A stretch of DNA of 64,000 nucleotides from Schizophyllum amplum (Eukaryota > Basidiomycota > Agaricomycetes > Agaricales > Schizophyllaceae): NCBI GenBank assembly GCA_007026445.1, contig VDMD01000004.1, positions 930,001-994,000 on the forward strand. Direction: 5' to 3'. How positions within the stretch are numbered: position 1 is the stretch's first letter; each line of letters starts with the position of its first letter. The position numbers were made by a program, and so were the translations under genes. The notes beneath the pieces were generated by a model. It made no database searches, was not told where the DNA came from, and saw only the letters and a program-made list of their open reading frames with translations. Shown here one piece after another: positions 11,997 to 24,505 of the stretch.

Positions 11997-12846
11997 ATGA
12001 AGCTGACGCCCGAACTCCTCGCCCAGGCCTCGTCCCACCTAAACCCATGCAAAGAGCGCCAGCTCGACCTCCGAGGTGCGTGCCCACAGCCGCCTCTGCC
12101 GCGCCCCCCGCCTGACACCGCCCAGGGCTCAAAATCCCCGCCATCGAAAACCTCGGTGTCACCAAAGACCAGCATGACGCGATAGACTTCACAGATAACC
12201 AGATCCTCTCGCTCTCCAACTTCCCCCTCCTCAAGCGCCTCTGCTCGCTGTACCTCGCGAACAATGTCATCGCGGGCGTATCCCCCTCCCTCCATCTCTC
12301 CACACCAAATCTCACGACCCTCGTCCTCACAAACAACGCGATCCAGAACCTGGGCGATCTAGAGCCGCTCGCACAGTGCACAAAACTTGTCTTCCTCTCT
12401 TTGATGGGCAATCCTGTCGCAGACAAGAAGCACTACCGCGAGTGGCTGATCTGGAGGAACAAAAACCTGCGCGTACTTGATTACCAGCGCGTCCGTGACA
12501 AGGTCCGTTCGACGTTCTGCAGGTGATCCTTGGCACTGACAGTAGCGCATCAGGAGCGCGAAGCGGCCAAGAAGCTCTTCCTCACGCCGCAAGGAACACC
12601 GACAAGCCTCGCCGAGTCGCTGCAGGCGTCCGTGTCCACCTTAGGGAAGGCCATCCCCACATCAGAGGAACCCCGGCTGCATCAGCCCAGGCTTCCAACT
12701 TCAAAGCGGGTCGCTTGATGAGCAAAGAGGAGCAGGAGCGTGTGAAGAAGGCAATCGCGCAGGCGAAGAGCGTTGAGGAGATCAGGCGGTTAGAGAGAAG
12801 TCTCCGTGAGGGGTATCTACCAGAGATGGAGAGTGTTGGCGCATGA
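11997..12846 (+). CDS. LEA1: U2 small nuclear ribonucleoprotein A' (leucine-rich repeat)
   Basis: Spliceosome component that holds U2B'' on U2 snRNA. The start MKLTPELLAQASSHLNPCKE and the next exon LKIPAIENLGVTKDQHDAID match U2A' closely. Leucine-rich repeats follow (FPLLKRLCSLYLANNVI, TPNLTTLVLTNNAIQNLGDL, CTKLVFLSLMGNPVADKKHY), capped by LRVLDYQRVRDK. After an intron the helix EREAAKKLF continues; the conserved end MSKEEQERVKKAIAQA and LERSLREGYLPE lies in another frame. The switch is repaired by one extra C in the run at 12671-12674, so it looks like a sequencing or assembly indel rather than an intron. The symbol follows the yeast orthologue. Confidence 0.92.
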
Positions 12847-13430
12847 TATCCCCGCATCTTGTACGCCCCTCGCACTGTCCTCGGGACTGGACGCTGAAGA
12901 CATCGATGTCGCGTGAAGAACGCACACTGCTTCGTACATGTATCTCGCATTTTCATGTTGTTTGTATCATTTACCGAAACCAGAGCTCATGGCTTACGAA
13001 AGATTGATGTGCCAAGGGTTCATCGTTCATCGTTCCCCACTGTCTGAGTCTGTCTCCCTCCGTTGAGACTTGGGCATCCCTCGTTCTTTCGTCGGGAACG
13101 GCCAAGGCAAAAAAGTTGAGATCCTCCTTCTGTCAACACGAACCATTGTTTCTTGTCCTTGAAGCTGTGATGCTCCCTTCGTACTCTTCACTCTGGAAAC
13201 TTCGCCCAGACTCACCAAGTCCAAACCAAGTCCGATTTCCATCACGTACTGACAAAACCTTCTAAATGGGGATGCTTCGAACTCGGACCGCTGCAACGGC
13301 TGACCCGACGGTTCACATGACCGTTTCTCACTATTCTCCGTCAGCCCCGCACCTGTTCCCCATTCAATACCCCAATCCTGGCTTCTTCCACGGCATAGCA
13401 CCTGTCGCTTCAGGCTGTCGTCGCGTCGCC
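12847..13430. other. Intergenic, 584 bp
   Basis: Nothing supported. A + strand frame open from 13266 joins the next gene in frame, so that gene could start upstream at 13266; no domain helps decide. Confidence 0.45.
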
Positions 13431-14160
13431 ATGTCCTCTGCTACCCTCACCGGTGTTGCGCTGCTCCAGAACGCGCGCAAGGCGGACTGCTCTAGCACGA
13501 TCGTGGACGCGCGCTTCCGTCTGTCCCTGTTCCCCACAGCGTTAGGCGGGCCCAGAGAGCTCATTGCGGCACTTTCTCTGGCGCATGCGGACGACAAATC
13601 TCCCGAGCTGGAAGGAGTTTATGTGGTGCGCGCGGAGGTGCGTGCTACGGTGTGGTAACTTCAATGAGACTCACGCGCCACATTCTGCGTAGGTTAGGAC
13701 GGCGAACATCCCCACAGACCTGTCGTTTCTGCCAACACCAGACGTGAACTATCATTTGGTGGGGGAGCTCACGCAGGTGAGGTCGATCGTCGCTGTTGCG
13801 CGCCTACGCTAAAGGCGTACACAGGTCATGCCCTTCCACCGCTGCGGATTCATGACCCATGACGACGCACGGCTGCGGCTGTTTACCAGAGGCGCCCCGT
13901 CGAACGTGGATACGGATGACCTGGCATTTTCCCTCCTGCCGTATCACCACTCCGCTGTCCCACTGCCGCCTATCCATGCATTCACGCCACGAAGCGGCCG
14001 CCCGCGGCAGGCGGCGAGTCTGCGTCCCTTGTTGAAGGATGCATGCTTCGTGGACGTCGAGGGCTTTATAGCCGCTATCTACGAGGATGAGAACTTTGGC
14101 AACTTGACGCGGATCGACCTCGAGCTCGTTCGTACGACGAGGAGCTCCGGGCTCCCGTAG
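13431..14160 (+). CDS. Hypothetical protein, three exons, unrecognised
   Basis: The start MSSATLTGVALLQNARKADC was chosen because it leads the conserved-looking block; an in-frame ATG at 13266 is an alternative. Exon 1 ends ...YVVRAE before a 55-nt GTGCGT...GTAG intron. Exon 2 reads VRTANIPTDLSFLPTPDVNY up to GELTQ, then a 48-nt intron, then VMPFHRCGFMTHDDARLRLF to a stop at 14160. Both introns keep the frame, which argues for a real gene of about 230 residues. No signal peptide, membrane segment or known motif is visible. Function unknown. Confidence 0.6.
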
Positions 14161-14848
14161 TTGCACTTCGTGCCACGCGTGAGTCTCGATTTACTGATGC
14201 TTGGCTTCGCTAATAGTGTCTTCTTCAGATACAAACTATGCGACTAGCTACTCCCCGCAGCTGCACGGAAGGGCGTGCATGTTGCACTCCCCTGCGACCA
14301 GCGGAGTCTGTCATGGCAGGCAGGAAGCGCAAGCTTGCTTGACTGCCGTGTCTCGCCCACAATAACACCGACTGCCGATCATTTTTATTGGACGCTCGCT
14401 TGCCATCTCATTGCACCTACTGACCACTAACTCGAGGAACTGCATATCTCTTCCCATTTTGTACATTATCACTATTTCTTGCGTGTTATTCATCGGGTGT
14501 TTTTGTTGTCGAATCGGAAGCGCAAGTTGAAGTTGAACCGAGTCTGGATGACAGCACGTGATTTTAGCGCCCACTGTCCGCCACCGGTCGGCTGGTCCGC
14601 GCCGTCCGCCTTCTGTCACCGGCGGTTAGTTGTTTGTTTGTCATGCATGACATCGCCGCTCGCGCGTCTTTTCCGACAACGTCCGCGCCGGAATCTGCGA
14701 TGGCCTCCGATTTGTGGTCGCAGCCTGCACAAGGCACAGTCAGCGTCTTGCCTCTCGCTATTCACTAGCCGACATACAAAAGTCGGGCGCCACCTGGCTT
14801 TGTAACTTGCACACTCTGCATCTGTGGCACTCTTCCTATATACAAATT
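14161..14848. other. Intergenic, ceramidase upstream region
   Basis: No coding signal. Presumed promoter of the ceramidase gene; a TATA-like cctatatacaa lies at about 14836-14846, only a few bases before the ATG, so it may instead belong to the transcribed leader. Confidence 0.45.
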
Positions 14849-16043
14849 ATGCTCTCGCACTATGGCGCCGTCGATCTCAGGAAGCTGGGCGCATGGGGTC
14901 CGGTCACTGCAACGCTTGACTGGTGTGAGGTGCGTCCTGCGTGTTTTTCGGTCCATTCAGATCGCTCATGGCACGCCCCTACCTCCCTCCAGCCAAACCA
15001 CATGTTCTCCTACTACATCGCCGAGGTCGCCAACTCCTTTTCCAACTTGTACACCATCTGTATCGCATGCTACGGTGCGACGATCGCAGTGCGCGAACGA
15101 TTACCGCAGCGATTCCTCCTTGGATACTTGGTGCGTGCATACTACAGCATACATGGGGCACGGGCGCTTATTCTGCCCCACAGGGTGTAGCACTAGTGGG
15201 CATCGGCAGCTTCATCTTCCATGCTACGCTCCTGTGGGAAGCTCAGCTCGCGGACGAACTCCCGATGGTCTACGTCGCATCCTTCAGCGTCTGGTCTCTC
15301 GGCGACGATCAGCCCGGCTTCAACGCCTTCTCGCGCCGTGCGAAGATTCGCTCAGTGTTCTTCATTTTGTTCGACATCCTCTTCACTTGGAGCTAGTACG
15401 CTTACTTCTCTCATCCTTCTCCCCGTCGAGTCTCACATTTTCACCCTGCAGCTATCTTTACCGGAATCCGGTCTATCACCAATTGGTCTTTGCGTCGCTG
15501 ATGCTCACTGTCGGATATCGCACAGCGCATTTGCTCTTGTGGTCTGAACGCTCGGTGAAGATACCGGACGAGAAGAAGAAGCTCATTGGCAAGACTTTCT
15601 TAATCGGAGTCGTGTTGTTCGTCTTTGGGTTCTTTGTTTGGAACCTGGACAATATCTTTTGTGGTACCTTGACGCATTGGAAGTTTAACATCGGATGGCC
15701 AGTCGCATTCCTGCTAGAAGGTGAGGGCGCATGTTCACTCTTCACCGCGGCCTTGGCTGATAGACGATATCCAGGCCATTCGTGGTGGCACATCTTTACT
15801 GTGAGTGCGGGAGGTTGAGAGCCAGGGATTCTGCTGACAGGACGACTAGGCTGCTGGCACGTACTACATGTTCGTTGGCGTTATGTGTAAGTACTTGGAC
15901 CAGGGATCAGGCGAACGCGCAAGTCGCTGACTTGTTATCTTCCAGTGACTTCGCTCGGCATCAAGGACGACCACCAGAATTACGAGATCGTTCGCAGAAT
16001 GGGCATGCCGATGGTCGTACGCTCACAAGGCCGGAAAGAGTAG
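14849..16043 (+). CDS. YPC1: Alkaline (phyto)ceramidase
   Basis: Multi-pass ER membrane enzyme that cleaves ceramide to a sphingoid base and fatty acid. Exon 1 reads MLSHYGAVDLRKLGAWGPVT up to LDWCE, the invariant N-terminal WGPVT...DWCE motif, then splices to PNHMFSYYIAEVANSFSNLY. Catalytic and zinc motifs follow: GIGSFIFHATLLWEAQLADE with the His and DELPMVY, and near the C-terminus the double-His motif GHSWWHIFT. Hydrophobic helices lie between (LLGYL, VFFILFDILFTW, FLIGVVLFVFGFFVWNLD). The last exons are TAAGTYYMFVGV and a short cytosolic tail ending RSQGRKE. Length and exon pattern fit the fungal YPC1/YDC1 family. It converges on EF-Ts with little space between stops. Confidence 0.93.
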
Positions 16044-16161
16044 GAGAGGTGATGTTGGGATCACAGATGGCGCAACACCGGATGGCAAGCGCGCCGTAAT
16101 GTACAGTAGTAATAGGTCAATACCCATTGTGCATTGACTGTAGATTGATTCCAGAAATGCG

Positions 16162-17162
16162 CTATAGCGGCTCGCCAACCGCCCATTTCTTGTACTCGAG
16201 TACTGCCGCGCCTCCATGCCCTCTGACAATCCCCTCTGCTCTGCCCACTGCTGCAATGCCTCACCGATGGGCAGTCCCGAGAGTTCACCGCCAATCATGA
16301 ACGGCTGGTTGTACAGAACAGTCTCTAGACCGGCGTCACCCTGTATGGCTGTTGTCTCGAAGCCGACGATCTGTCGGGCAATGGCCAGTTCGAGCGTCTC
16401 TGTATGGCGCATGAATGACTCGTCCGCGACGAGCTGAGCCAGTTTCGGGGACTTGAGTGCGAGGAGGGCCAATGAACCGATGCGCCCCTGCGTCTTGTCC
16501 ATCACGGAGCCGTGGAGGAAGGTAGCAAGGCGAAGGCCGAGGCTGGCGTCTTTCGGCGCGGGATTGTGTACTGCTGCAGCGACGCGACGCAATGTGATGT
16601 TCTCTCCCGTCTTCGTGATCAGTTCACGGATGGCCTGTGCGATTGACTGCGTGGACTGCGTGTGCGGGTCGGACGGGGAAATGATCGGGGCTTCGTGGAG
16701 AATGTCGAGCGAGCACTGGCGAATGAGGCTGCTGCCCTCCTCCCCGTTGGGCTCCGTGATGAACGCGGCCGTATGCGCGATATCCGCGGCAAGCTTCCCG
16801 AAGAGGGGGTTGCGTCCGACAAAGTCGGTCTCGCAGTTGAGCTCGACCATCGCACCGCGGACGCCGCCGACGCCTGCGCCTGCTCCGCGGGAGAGAAGGG
16901 CCACGGAGATCAGGCCGTTCGATGCCTCGCGGTCAGCAACCTTGGCAGCTTTCTTCGCGCCCGAGACTTCGAGGTCCTTCTCGAGCCAGCCGAGCGCGGC
17001 GTCAAGGTCGTTGCCGGACGCGGAGAGCGCTTCGCGAGCTTTAGAGATCGAGACCTCGGTGCGCTTGCGGAGCTCTGCAACAAGCTGCAGAGACGGCTTC
17101 GCCGGCGCAGTCGAGTAGCGCCGGAGGGCAGCGGGTGGTTGCGCGCGTAATGTCCTGAGCAT
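16162..17162 (-). CDS. TSFM: Mitochondrial elongation factor Ts, with apparent C-terminal frame break
   Basis: Guanine nucleotide exchange factor for mitochondrial EF-Tu. MLRTLRAQPPAALRRYSTAP is an Arg-rich, acid-free leader typical of mitochondrial import. The UBA-like start LVAELRKRTEVSISKAREAL and the core MVELNCETDFVGRNPLFGKL are diagnostic. The reading frame is continuous through QQWAEQRGLSEG, but the expected ending VLEYKKWAVGEPL lies in another frame. One extra base in the CCC run at 16219-16221 (GGG on the coding strand) joins them; without it the protein would gain an unrelated tail and run into the 3' end of the ceramidase gene. The end given is the stop after WAVGEPL. An intron does not explain the shift: candidate GT-AG pairs there either keep the frame or remove conserved residues. 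Confidence 0.88.
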
Positions 17163-17332
17163 CGTTCTCGTCGTCGTCGGCGTCGGCGGTGTGGGGGTCC
17201 GGGGAGACAAAACTGCGCGGCCCGAACTCCGTTCTGTACCGACCTGTACCGACGCGACGCGCTCTGTCACGCGTGACGATCGAAGCTATACTTCCAGAAC
17301 AGGGAGCCCATTGTTTTTCGTTCCGCGCCACC
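17163..17332. promoter_or_regulatory. Divergent promoter EF-Ts / NAF1
   Basis: 170 bp between opposing start codons. GC-rich, no TATA box seen, a layout common for housekeeping gene pairs in fungi. The NAF1 ATG lies in a strong start context (gccaccATGg). Confidence 0.5.
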
Positions 17333-19264
17333 ATGGAGTTCGCCGTGCCTTCGACGGTCCCCCAGGACCTGCAGCTCATCCAGGACATTGTTGGCATTGT
17401 TCAGAGGCGCCTGAAGCAGAGTCGACTGTTACAGTCAAGGCAGAAGAGAACGAAGACTCGGTGCAAAGCTCGGGGGACGAAGACGAGGTCAAGAAGCCGG
17501 TCGTAGCAGAAGTAAAGCCAGATGCGTATGTCCGTCCCTATTCATGCATGCTCAAAACATGACCGGACATCTTTCAGTCCCGACGACTCGACGTCTGACT
17601 CCGATTCCGACTCGGACTCGGATGCATCTTCTGATGACGAGCCCCCAACCCGGACAACCGTCAAGGTCGAGGCCAACGACGATGATGACTTCGACGAGGA
17701 CGGCGGCATCGTTTCTGGCGCGGGGACATACTTGACCACCAAAAATGAGGTCGCTGAAACCAAAATCCTCATACCTAGTATCTCCGCGGTTGAGCCCGAC
17801 GAGCAGCTGGAGAAGATCGGTCAGATTATGACCGTGCTCGAGAACGTTGCGATCGTGAGGGGGATCCCCGGCGGACCCTTCTCAGGGGTGGACCGTGCCT
17901 TGGACGCCGATACGCTTCTCGTCTTCGAGGACCGGACGGTCTTTGGACATGTGCGTAAATTATGTCGTCTTCTGTCATGTCGTTAACTCTGGCCAGGTAT
18001 ATGACACCTTTGGACCGACCGCACTACCGATGTATCAAGTCAAGTTCAACAGTCAGTACCCCCTGGATCCTGAACGCGTTCGCCTCGATCGCGAAGTTTA
18101 CCATGTACCACAACGAAGTCGATTCGTCTTCATCAGCCAAATAAAAGCGTTCAAGGGGAGTGATGCTAGCAACATGCACGACGAGGAGCCGGGCGAAGAT
18201 GAGATGGAATTCTCTGACGATGAGGCCGAAGCTGCGTTCAAAGCTGCCAAGAAGAAGAAGCGGTAAGTTGCTCTTATGCTAGCATGTGTATAAACATTGA
18301 CACAATCCTCCTCCGCAGGCGCGGTTCTTCGAGAGACCCTTCCGCAGGTCCTTCACGTCATGGAACACCGTCTTCTCGCATGGGGACGCCATCGCCCTCG
18401 ATGATGCGTGACCAGGACCTCAGTGCTGACGTGACATGGGGTGAAGCACTTTACACCGACCCATACGACGACTCCTACGCCTCCGCCTCCCACGCACCAT
18501 CGCTTTCTTACGACGATCCTTACGCCGACTATATTCCTCCCGCAACAGAGGCAACAGAGACAGTACGAGCACCATCTGCAAGCCCCGCGCCGTCATCATC
18601 TGGTCGCAGTGAAGCCGAAGCGCTAAGACCTGCGTATCAGCCACGACGCGGTCGCGGTCGCGGGCGGGGTGGAGGCGGTCCTTCTCCTTCCGGCCACAGC
18701 GGGAGCGGTCCTCCATCGTCTGGGCACAGCGGATGGTCGGGGCCTTCGCAGGCCGCGTACAACCCTCAGGACTCACTTCAACGCGGCTACGACAATTCCG
18801 GCGCATATCCGCAAAGCGCGCAACTCGGCGCATACGGCAACGGCTGGAACCAGACAGTCCCTCCCATGCAACAACCGCTCATGCACGCTCAGCCTATGCA
18901 CGCTCAACCTATGCACGCCCAACCCATGCACGCCCGACCCATGCACTCTCAGCCTATGCAGAGCCAGCCAATGTTTCAAACGCCGTTCGCCCAGCCTCAC
19001 GTCAATCCGATGTTCTTCGCCGGCATGGGCGCGGGTATGCCACCTCAGTCATTTACTCAGCAGAATAACGGCTATGGCTACAATGCGCCCGGTGGTGGGT
19101 ATAATGGCGGATTCAACCAAGGCCAGCAATACGGAGGATACGGGCAGTCACAACCGCAGCAGCCACACCAATACCAACAGCAGCACCCACAGCAAAATTG
19201 GTCAGACCAGTGGACGGTGCCGATGAATGGTGCTCCGCAAGATGGAGAACCAGGTGGGTCTTAG
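17333..19264 (+). CDS. NAF1: H/ACA snoRNP assembly factor NAF1
   Basis: Nuclear factor that loads onto H/ACA RNPs before GAR1 replaces it. The start MEFAVPSTVPQDLQLIQDIV is followed by a frame break (see findings), an acidic Ser/Asp tract (DSDSDSDSDASSDDEP) and the GAR1-like barrel: EQLEKIGQIMTVLENVAIVR, DADTLLVFEDRTVFGHV, then after an intron YDTFGPTALPMYQVKFN and VFISQIKAFKGSDASNMHDE. The C-terminal exon is low-complexity: basic, RGRGRGRGG-like, then Gln/Gly/Tyr-rich with a run of short MHAQP-type repeats near 18880-18970. The frame break near 17402 is repaired by one extra T in the TT before CAG. The domain assignment is firm. Confidence 0.9.
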
Positions 19265-20235
19265 AGCAACTCGCTAGCGATATGGCATATCGGTTCGCTC
19301 TGTCCCCGCCTCTCGCTGTGCTCTCCTTGCGGCCAGCGGACCACTTCGCTATCCTGATTACGCACCTCAATAAACCTTCTTTGCGCGCACACCGCGTGAT
19401 TCGCGTCTCTGATCGACCACGGACCATGGACATGTGTGACCGTGTCGTTTGTGGCGCATCGACGATGCGCATTACTCCCAGGAAGACTGCTGGTGCTTGC
19501 CCCGCCAGAGCCCGCCTTTCTGCCTTCGACGTAACAACACGCTTGAATCGGAACGCGTCATGCTGCGCGGCAAGTCGCGCTTGTCTCACCAGGTCTCACC
19601 CCGTCGGGGATACAATTCAGTACGTATTCCTTCAACTCCCGCCAACTCCGTACCCATCATAAAGCGCCGAACCTGACTCCAATGCACTGGCTCACCACAT
19701 TTCCATGCGCAAGATTCCATGCGACACGTTACGGCCATGTCCTGCACGGCAACGCCAAGAAAGCGGTCAGCAGGAGTATTGAGTGCGAGGATTGCAATTG
19801 TGCAGATCTGTGATCCTGGGAACGTCCTCAGGGAAGCGACTCCAGGGCTGCAAACCGAGGGCTGCGTGGGTGAAGTGCACACGGCGCGCGTGCAGAAGGT
19901 GCTCTGCGAAGTTTGCATCTCTATTGATCTCGTGAGTCTTTTTCTCTCATGACGATCACCCTTGATCTTCCATTGTCCAATCAACCTGGAAGCACGCAGA
20001 TTCTCTATTGGCGGAACAGACCTGATGGGCGAGTTTCCAACATGTCTCCAAAGAAGTTGAATTCAGAAGTCCCCGCCGAGCCTGTGGATGACAACGCGGG
20101 ATCTCGCCGTATAAAGAGCGGTCGCTCTGTTCGCGGGCTGGTTTCCGCCCTTCCTTGCCCGCCTATCCCCTCATAACAGCCCCGTGCCTTCGACTGTCGA
20201 GCGACTTGTAAACCCGGAGTCTCCAGTCCTTCGAC
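19265..20235. other. Intergenic, 971 bp, no supported gene
   Basis: Several short overlapping frames on both strands without domain or splice support. The stretch just before 20236 is the promoter side of the DUF6534 gene. Confidence 0.45.
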
Positions 20236-22117
20236 ATGTCAACACTTAATCCAGCTGAGGTCGCGTGAGTCCACGCCTTTCATTCACTCACTGCAAAGCG
20301 CTATCCTCATCGTCCAGTCATGGACCTATGCTCTTGGGCACGTTCTTCAATATCCTACTATACGGCATCTCCATCACGCAGACGTGCGCAACGACGTTTC
20401 TCCCCCTCCAACCTGCTTCTAAACGCCCTCTAGTTATATATACTGGAACACCTACAGACTGAAGTGCGTGTAGCTGCGTCGCTTCTTTGATGTCGCATTA
20501 AGCTCTCCTCTGCAGGGATCGTATGCTCATCAGGTGTTTCGTGCGTCCATGTCAGCTTGCGATACGGGGCCACAGGTCTGATCTCTATCTGTCGAGCAGG
20601 TCCTCTTCCTCTTCCTTGGCGACACTCTGCACACGATCTTCACGATGGCGTATATGTATATAAGTCTGATCAAGCATTTTGGTGTGTATGTTTTCGTCAA
20701 GGCGTGATTACACACTAAGATGCTCTCGCAGGTGATAACGAATACCTTGCCACGGCGACTTGGATATTTTCGACCGGTGAGGTCGTCTTATACAACTCAA
20801 GGAATCATTCTGATGTTGTGCAGATCCTGCGCTCGCGGGCATTATTGGCGGCTCTGTTCAGATGTTCTTTGCGTGCGTGGCTTTACTTCACGACTCTTCA
20901 CAGTCACTGATCGGTTTCTTCGTAGTTGGCGTGTCAAGCTTGTGCGTCACGACGGCCACCGTGTAAGCGGACTACTGACACCCCCTTGATAGCTCACGGG
21001 CAATATTTGGCTGGCGTTGATCATCGCAACGTTCTCTGTCGCGACCGTTCGTACGTGATCCCTTGTCTGCAACCCCGCCTACGCTGATGCGAACCTCCGT
21101 AGTGTGCGGCATTGCCACGGCTATCGGCTGCGGAATCGTCATGTACTTCGTCGACTTCCAGAAGTTCTCTGTTGTTGTCATAATCTGTGCGGACTTCCCG
21201 GCCGTACGGTTTCGAGGATACATCCGGGCTGACATGATCACAGGGCTTGCCGGGTCTGCGTTGTCCGACATTTTGATCACCGGAAGCCTTGTATACCACC
21301 TTGTACGTGTTGCAAACCCTTTCGTTTGTTATGCCGAAGTTGATTGTCCGCTGCAGCGCCACCATAAGACGGGCTTCAAGTCTACAGACTCACGCGTAGA
21401 CAAAATCATCCGCCGTGCGTCTAGCCAGCCCATTTCATGAACCTTAACTTATGGCTACTGCAGTGACTGTCCAGACCGGTATGTGCGCCCAATGACGTTC
21501 GCTGAACGCTGCTGACCATAAAAAGGTTTGATCACCTGTGTGTGGGCGTAAGTCGCTGCCCTTTCTGTCCTGCGCCTCTGCTTATTGACAACGTGCCATA
21601 AGACTTGCCGACCTCCTCGTTTATCTGCTGGATGCTGTACCCTGGTAAGTCGCGTCGTTGATGCCCAGGAAGAGCTCAACTGACCCTCCATGCAGGCATC
21701 TCATGCTCAATTTTCCGCTGTCGAAGCTGTATACCAACTCACTCATGTCAAGCTTGAATAGTCGGAAGGGCTGGAACTACAGCGACAGCAATCAGGACAC
21801 ATCGCAGCATGTATCCACAGGCGAACGCGTCACGCGCAGGGTACGAGTTTGCGTCTACGAGCGGTCTGCCACTTGCTCACTGAGCGTTGCAGGATGTCGT
21901 CAATCTCAGCGCAACAAGGCCCGAGGTAGTCATTAAATCCCTTTGTTCTTCAGTAAGAATTGAACTAAACCAGCAGCAGGTATTCGTCCAAGTCGAGTCA
22001 CACGAGATGGTCGACCAGACGGACACCAAACGCGCCTTCAGCGACACGTACGCCGTCGATGACACGAGGGGTGGTTGGCAAGATTCGGTGCAAAAGAAGA
22101 GCATGGGTGCTGCATAG
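20236..22117 (+). CDS. DUF6534-type seven-helix membrane protein
   Basis: A member of the large agaricomycete membrane family of unknown function. Starts MSTLNPAEVA, splices to SHGPMLLGTFFNILLYGISI, then a series of short exons each encoding one hydrophobic helix: VLFLFLGDTLHTIFTMAYMY, WIFSTDPALAGIIGGSVQMF, NIWLALIIATFSVATV, LCGIATAIGCGIVMYFVDF. The diagnostic end block is present: SDILITGSLVYHLHRHKTGF, STDSRVDKIIRLTVQTGLIT, then HLMLNFPLSKLYTNSLMSSL followed by NSRKGW. The hydrophilic cytosolic tail ends KKSMGAA. About ten introns of 50-60 nt. The family is sometimes likened to receptors, but no ligand or partner is known. Confidence 0.88.
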
Positions 22118-22566
22118 AAAACTGACTCGCTTATGCGACTTTTGCGTCCGCCAGTACCCCATTTCCATCCCCTTTACTGTCTTTTCTCTTTCTACTGTAC
22201 ACATACCAATGTTATCTTTGTCATTTACAAGCTATATAATACATACAATGCGGAAGCTTGGGCTACGTTGGACTGCTCTCAACATGTTCAAGCTGACGCG
22301 GACCTGGTGCTTCGTCTTCGACCACCCAAAGTTCTCGATTGAAGTCACAACCTTCTTCGTGTAGTACCACGCAATGCATCGTCCCGCAAGCTGCACGGCG
22401 CTCGCTCGACATGGAGGTTCGTTCTCAATGGTGGATCCAGAGCAAGCAGATGATGGGTATGCCCGTAGGCTAGCGTGTTGATAATTTACGAATGCGTACA
22501 GTACAAGATGATGGTACAGATGCGAGAAGCAACAACAGCTCAAAGAAATCTGGAATGGGGGGGTCT
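22118..22566. other. Intergenic between convergent DUF6534 and H2A genes
   Basis: No coding signal supported. Holds the 3' untranslated regions of both neighbours. Confidence 0.45.
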
Positions 22567-23162
<596 letters not shown>

Positions 23163-23471
23163 TGTGATGATTTGAGAGTGGGGTGGTGGTGTTGGTGGAA
23201 GCGGTGTTTGAGGGCGCGACGGGGCGAGATGGACGTTGAGGAAAAGGGACGATCGCCGTGGACCTCGTATATTTATACGCGCTGAACGGTCACGTGCGCG
23301 ACTTTTCGACTTTTGTTGATGCGCATCAACAAAAAGACGCGTCGGTGCACAAACGAGGACAAACGCGCCGCGTCCGTATTTATATCGGGTGTCCACCGCT
23401 TTGATCTTTTCATCTCTTGTCCCCGACGCCCACTCCCCACCCCCCATTCGAATTTCCACATCCCATCCGCT
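23163..23471. promoter_or_regulatory. Bidirectional H2A/H2B promoter
   Basis: 309 bp between the two start codons. A TATAAAT box for H2A lies on the - strand at 23271-23277 and a TATTTATAT element for H2B on the + strand at 23378-23386, each roughly 90-110 bp before its ATG. Between them lie gatgcgcatcaac/gttgatgcgcatcaac-like sequences (near 23313-23331) that form a short inverted repeat and could be a shared regulatory site. Confidence 0.75.
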
Positions 23472-24078
23472 ATGGCCCCCAAGCCCGCATCCACCGCCGG
23501 TAAGGCGCCCGCGTCGACAGCATCCAAGGCGCCCGCCAAGGCCGAGAAGGCAGCGAAGAAGACGGCGTCCAAGTCAGCGCCTGCAGCTGGCGGAGAGGGC
23601 GGTGACAAGAAGAAGCGCAAAAAGACGCGCAAGGAGACGTACAGCTCGTACATCTACAAGGGTGAGTGGTGTCGCGTCCTTGGCGTCGAGGGGGACGGCG
23701 TTGACTGACGGGCCATCCAGTCCTCAAGCAGGTCCACCCGGACACGGGTATCTCGAACAAGGCGATGGCCATCCTGAACTCGTTCGTCAACGACATCTTT
23801 GAGCGGATCGCCACCGAGGCCTCCAGTGCGTGTCGACCCCCCTTTGCCCCAATCCGCAGCCACTGACGGTGTCTGCAGAGCTCGCGGCATACTCGAAGAA
23901 GTCGACGATCTCATCACGCGAGATCCAGACGTCTGTGCGGCTCATTCTTCCTGGCGAGCTCGCCAAGCACGCCATCTCTGAGGGCACCAAGTCGGTGACC
24001 AAGGTCCGTCTCTTGTCCAGTCTCCACCGTCCCCTTGCTCACTCGTCCCTTCAGTTCTCGTCGCAAGGTGCCAAGTAA
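23472..24078 (+). CDS. HTB1: Histone H2B
   Basis: Starts [20 protein letters not shown] with the Lys/Ala-rich tail, then [17 protein letters not shown] before an intron, [20 protein letters not shown] and [15 protein letters not shown], intron, [20 protein letters not shown] and [20 protein letters not shown], intron, and the short last exon FSSQGAK. Three introns. The Lys within the [11 protein letters not shown] block is the position of regulatory ubiquitylation in other H2Bs. Paired with H2A as above; converges on the SAS4-type gene. Confidence 0.97.
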
Positions 24079-24505
24079 TGGCATATCTTTCGGATCTATG
24101 TATCGCGCTTCTCTGTACATTAGTTGTATTGTACTCGCTAGCTTATTACCTGGCACTGCTATTCTATGAACTGCGCCTGCGTCTATCATCGCACACCTGT
24201 CGCTCAGCTATGAGGTGTCTTTGAGTGGCGAGCGCCTGACTCGCGGGAAATTCGTCTTTCAACGTTCAGTGTTGTCATTGCGTCTGCAAACATACAGTAG
24301 GTAGTCTACGATTTGGATTTGCAATAACGACGCTGAAGGATTACCGTCCCGCAATACACTGGCAGTGGGAGTGGATGTCACTGGACTGGACGGCCAGCGA
24401 GCGCAAGCACTGATGAGACATGCATCAGCTCCAAGATTGGACGTATAGACACAGAGAATAAAGTTGGGATAAAGTACAGCGCGCGGCCGACAAGACAGGT
24501 ATCGA
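24079..24505. other. Intergenic, 3' flanks of H2B and the SAS4-type gene
   Basis: No coding signal supported. Contains the 3' ends of two convergent transcripts. Confidence 0.45.

Noticed and set aside
13027..13401. 124-codon - strand frame upstream of the three-exon orphan
   Set aside because: No domain and it overlaps the likely promoter/5' region of the + strand gene.
17395..17412. A 15-nt GTTGGCATTGTTCAG intron explaining the NAF1 frame change
   Set aside because: Far below a workable intron length; a one-base homopolymer indel is simpler and matches four other cases nearby.
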